From Gluconacetobacter takamatsuzukensis (lineage in GTDB: Bacteria > Pseudomonadota > Alphaproteobacteria > Acetobacterales > Acetobacteraceae), in assembly GCF_014174275.1 (NCBI RefSeq), contig NZ_JABEQK010000006.1:62001-126000 (forward strand): 64,000 nucleotides of DNA. The letters run 5' to 3'. Within the stretch, counting starts at the first letter, position 1, and every line of letters starts with the position of its first letter. Shown here one piece after another: positions 61,439 to 64,000 of this stretch. The position numbers were made by a program, and so were the translations under genes. The notes under the pieces were generated by a model. It was not told the origin of the DNA, searched no databases, and was given only the letters and a program-made list of their open reading frames with translations.

Positions 61439-63442
61439 ATGATATTGTCAGGATGCAGGACGATTGACGAGAACAGGCCGCCCGGCCATGGCAACGACGT
61501 GTTGACCCGCTCCCACTTGGCAACAGAAGCGGGGATGAAGGAGGCCATCGACAACGCGATCCAATACGCCACCACGTGCCTCACGCGGGTTCCGGACCAC
61601 CCCGAGGCCCTGCTGCTCATGGGCACGATCCACACGTGGCAGGAACAGTTCGAACAGGCACTCCCCTTCCTGCAACGCGCCACGATATTGCTGCCCGGCA
61701 ATGCCGAAGCCTTCAACACGCTCGGCCTGGCACAGTACAAATCGGGAAGAATAGAAGAAGCAATCTGCAGCTTCCGCAAGGCGATCGACCTGCAGCCCGA
61801 ATTCCCGAGCGCACGGGCACGATTGACGCAGGCACTCGCGGCGCGCGGCCATGACAAGGACAATATCGCGCAATACCGCGCAGTACTGGCCATCGAAACC
61901 AATATGGAGAACCTCGCGCGCCACCGCGACGCCCTGGCCGCCGATGCGCAGGATGTCTCCGCCCTCAACGGCCTCGGCAAGGCCCTGTGGGCGATCGGCC
62001 GGCACGACGAAGCCGTCGAACAGTTCCGGACCGCCCTGCTGCACAAGCCCACCTGCACCGAGACGGCACGCAACCTGGTGCAGCTTCTGGTCGAACTTGA
62101 TCGTATCGAAGACGCAATCGCCTGCTACCGATCGGTGCTGGAACACGACCCGGGCCTCTACGCCATCCATGCCGGAACCGGAACCCTGCTGCGAAAAGCC
62201 GGGCGCCATGCCGAGGCCCAGTACCATCTGGAAGAGGCCTGCGCGTTGCGGCCGGACGAAGCACCGGTCCACGCCGTCCTGTCCCTGATCCTTCAGGAAC
62301 GCGGCCAGATCGACGCGGCGGCCGATCACCTGCGCCAGGCCATCGCCCTGGCCCCCGAGGAGCCGAATTATTATCTGGGCCTGACGCGCCTGGCGAAACT
62401 GGCACCCGACGATCCCGTGCTGGCGGCCATGCGGACGCTCGCCACGCGGGAAGAATCATTCGACGACACCGGGAAAACCAGCCTTCATTTCGCACTGGGC
62501 AAGGCGCTGGCCGATATCGGGGACCATCGTTCGTCCTTCGACCATCTGCTGAAAGCAAACGCGCTCAGGCGCCGCGCCATCCCCTATGACGAAAGACGGG
62601 TCGCCAGGGCCGTACAAACCCTCCGTGCCTCCTTCACGGCGGACGCCATGGCGGTAACGGCCGGAACCGGCGATCCCTCGCCCCGCCCCGTCTTCATCGT
62701 CGGCATGCCCCGATCGGGGTCGACACTGGTCGAGCAGATCCTGGCAAGCCATCCGGACGCCTACGGCGCCGGCGAAGTCAGCACGCTGTTCGATACGCTT
62801 CAGGACGCCGCAAAAAGATTTCCGAACTGGGAAGTCGGCACCCCACTGACCTGCCTGACCGAAGGAGAACGACGCGCCATCGCCGAAGACTATCTGCACC
62901 GACTGGACAGGCTCGCGACCGACTGGACAGGCGCCCGTCCGCCGGCGCGCATTTCCAACAAGATGCTGGATAATTTCTTCCATATCGGAACCATCCGGCA
63001 ATTATGGCCCAATGCGCGAATCATCCACACATTTCGCGATCCGATCGATACCTGCCTGTCCTGCTTCTCGATCCCGTTCGACAATCTCGATTTCACCTTC
63101 GACCTGGGCGAACTCGGCCGCTACCATCGCCAGTATCGGGAACAGATGGACCATTGGCGGCAGGTCCTGCCGCCAGGCGATATCCTCGACGTCCGCTACG
63201 AGGACATTGTCGAGGATTTCGAGGCCGGCGCACGGCGCATCATCGCCTATTGCGGCCTGCCATGGAACGATGCCTGCCTGCGCTTTCACGAAACCGAAAG
63301 GCTGGTCAAGACATCCAGCGTCGCCCAGGTCCGCAAGCCGATCTATCGCACCGCCATGGGGCGCTGGCGCCCCGACGACGAGACATTACGGCCCCTGCTC
63401 GAAGGACTTGGCCAGGACATCCCGGAACCCCTTCACGACTGA
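61439..63442 (+). CDS. TPR-repeat sulfotransferase family protein
   Basis: The 667-residue protein has a TPR array over about 35-335 (AEAFNTLGLAQYKSGRIEEAICSFRKAIDLQP and at least six similar units). A C-terminal sulfotransferase domain spans about 415-655. The 5'-phosphosulfate-binding loop is VFIVGMPRSGSTLVEQIL (from about 419), and the 3'-phosphate site is in IHTFRDPIDTCLSCF. The late part DVRYEDIVEDFEAGARRIIAYCGLPW is typical of the domain. Such proteins transfer sulfate from PAPS to a sugar, lipid or tyrosine; the acceptor is unknown. The start is unsure: the ATG at 61439 has no good ribosome site, and 61535 (MKEAIDN) is an alternative. No signal peptide. Confidence 0.87.
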   Translation: MILSGCRTIDENRPPGHGNDVLTRSHLATEAGMKEAIDNAIQYATTCLTRVPDHPEALLLMGTIHTWQEQFEQALPFLQRATILLPGNAEAFNTLGLAQYKSGRIEEAICSFRKAIDLQPEFPSARARLTQALAARGHDKDNIAQYRAVLAIETNMENLARHRDALAADAQDVSALNGLGKALWAIGRHDEAVEQFRTALLHKPTCTETARNLVQLLVELDRIEDAIACYRSVLEHDPGLYAIHAGTGTLLRKAGRHAEAQYHLEEACALRPDEAPVHAVLSLILQERGQIDAAADHLRQAIALAPEEPNYYLGLTRLAKLAPDDPVLAAMRTLATREESFDDTGKTSLHFALGKALADIGDHRSSFDHLLKANALRRRAIPYDERRVARAVQTLRASFTADAMAVTAGTGDPSPRPVFIVGMPRSGSTLVEQILASHPDAYGAGEVSTLFDTLQDAAKRFPNWEVGTPLTCLTEGERRAIAEDYLHRLDRLATDWTGARPPARISNKMLDNFFHIGTIRQLWPNARIIHTFRDPIDTCLSCFSIPFDNLDFTFDLGELGRYHRQYREQMDHWRQVLPPGDILDVRYEDIVEDFEAGARRIIAYCGLPWNDACLRFHETERLVKTSSVAQVRKPIYRTAMGRWRPDDETLRPLLEGLGQDIPEPLHD

Positions 63443-64000
63443 ACAGCCTCCGGACGCGCCGCCGGGCCCGATAGAGATGCCCGATAGAGGTGATAGGACA
63501 GCAGCGTCTTGGCATCCGTGCGGCCGATGCACGGAATATCGTCCAGGGCAATCACATGCACATGGATCGATTCATGCTCGTCCCTGTTGCCCGTCCGCCG
63601 CCCTTCCAGCGCCGCCATCGCCCCGGGATCGATGTCCAGGTCCACGGCATAAAGGGTGATCGCCTCGTCGCAGCCGCCGGGCGACAGCCAGACCGTCGTC
63701 AGTTCCACCAGCTGCGCGGCCGACACGGTCAGGTCGGCGCCGACTTCCTCGGCCAGTTCGCGCAGGGCGGTGCTGACCAACTGGCCGCCATCCAGCATCC
63801 CCGCCGGCAGCGCCAGCAGGTCCGGACAGGCCACCGGCAGGCGCGGCTCACGGGTCAGGATGGTCCGCGCGGCATGGCCGGGGCAATGCAGCACCACCAG
63901 CACCGAAACCGAGTCCCCACGCAGCAGCGCCGCCCCCGGCACCTGGCGCCCCTCATGCCACGCATCGGCCTCGATCAGGATGAAGCCCACCCGCGCCCCG
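63433..64000 (-). CDS. NUDIX hydrolase, ADP-sugar pyrophosphatase type (5' end outside window)
   Basis: The frame is still open at the right edge of the window (a GTG at 63990 is probably internal), so the N-terminus is missing. About 188 residues are visible. The Nudix box reads PAGMLDGGQLVSTALRELAEEVGADL, with the REL-EEVG core intact. The first Glu position is changed and one residue is absent, as in NUDT14-like ADP/UDP-sugar hydrolases with PAGMLD. GAALLRGDSVSVLVVL and TTVWLSPGGCDEAITLYAVDLD are further family text. It should cleave a nucleoside diphosphate linked to a sugar. It ends ten bases inside the sulfotransferase gene's 3' end, tail to tail. Confidence 0.88.
   Translation of the reverse strand, partial: GARVGFILIEADAWHEGRQVPGAALLRGDSVSVLVVLHCPGHAARTILTREPRLPVACPDLLALPAGMLDGGQLVSTALRELAEEVGADLTVSAAQLVELTTVWLSPGGCDEAITLYAVDLDIDPGAMAALEGRRTGNRDEHESIHVHVIALDDIPCIGRTDAKTLLSYHLYRASLSGPAARPEAVQS

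Noticed and set aside
63700-63850. Missing first Glu of the Nudix box as sign of an inactive enzyme
   Set aside because: NUDT14-like ADP-sugar hydrolases with PAGMLD have the same arrangement, so it is a subfamily trait.

Overview
The window is GC-rich DNA of an aerobic alphaproteobacterium, most likely from the Acetobacteraceae (Gluconacetobacter/Komagataeibacter-like). This placement is an inference. It rests on the base composition, a PQQ-dependent quinohaemoprotein alcohol dehydrogenase with its own aldehyde dehydrogenase and outer-membrane protein, an SUF-type Fe-S operon led by an Rrf2 regulator, and a phosphoenolpyruvate carboxylase of an unusual class. Genes are densely packed on both strands, with many 1-4 base stop/start overlaps. 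I see no rRNA, tRNA, CRISPR array, prophage or insertion sequence. The window opens inside a DEAD-box helicase gene and closes inside a NUDIX hydrolase gene.

Layout. 1-2.1 kb: end of a helicase and an RNA m5U methyltransferase. 2.2-9.3 kb (minus): ECF sigma factor, FecR-like anti-sigma factor, large TonB-dependent receptor with an STN domain, and an M13 metallopeptidase, which looks like a surface-signalling uptake locus. 9.7-11.2 kb: an exported unknown protein and a glutathione S-transferase. 11.2-21.4 kb: an amino-sugar locus. TonB receptor, FucP-type permease, NagB, a CutC-family protein and a GH20 lipoprotein are co-directional and mostly overlapping; a ROK repressor and a ROK sugar kinase diverge from a palindromic operator. 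No nagA is present. 21.4-22.7 kb: a frameshifted SRPBCC gene facing an AraC regulator. 22.7-29.35 kb (minus): rrf2-sufB-sufC-sufD-sufS-sufU-sufT-sufA. 29.5-36.4 kb: DUF445 protein, divergent ppc, metallo-hydrolase, S10 carboxypeptidase-like protein.

36.4-40.8 kb: 2-hydroxyacid dehydrogenase, small HD hydrolase, and a three-gene operon of a Tat-exported flavin amine oxidase, a cytochrome c and an exported RidA protein. This operon is the best candidate for an undescribed system: a periplasmic amine dehydrogenase that sends electrons to cytochrome c and has its own imine hydrolase. 41.1-47.5 kb: M20 amidohydrolase, zinc alcohol dehydrogenase, exported phosphoesterase, di-haem peroxidase, a cytosolic RidA. 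47.6-55.0 kb (minus): IlvE, a Tat-type class A beta-lactamase, nitroreductase, aldehyde dehydrogenase, APH-fold kinase, SDR and MYG1 protein. 55.4-63.4 kb (plus): a GAF-Fis regulator lacking the AAA+ domain, aldehyde dehydrogenase, PQQ alcohol dehydrogenase, an outer-membrane protein, and a TPR-sulfotransferase protein.

The intergenic regions hold several well-formed palindromes and hairpins. These include an intergenic hairpin family whose two copies differ by a compensated base pair, and a strongly structured region between the ROK repressor and the TonB receptor. Two genes (21.4-21.85 kb and 33.8-34.7 kb) look frameshifted at G or C runs and should be checked against raw reads.
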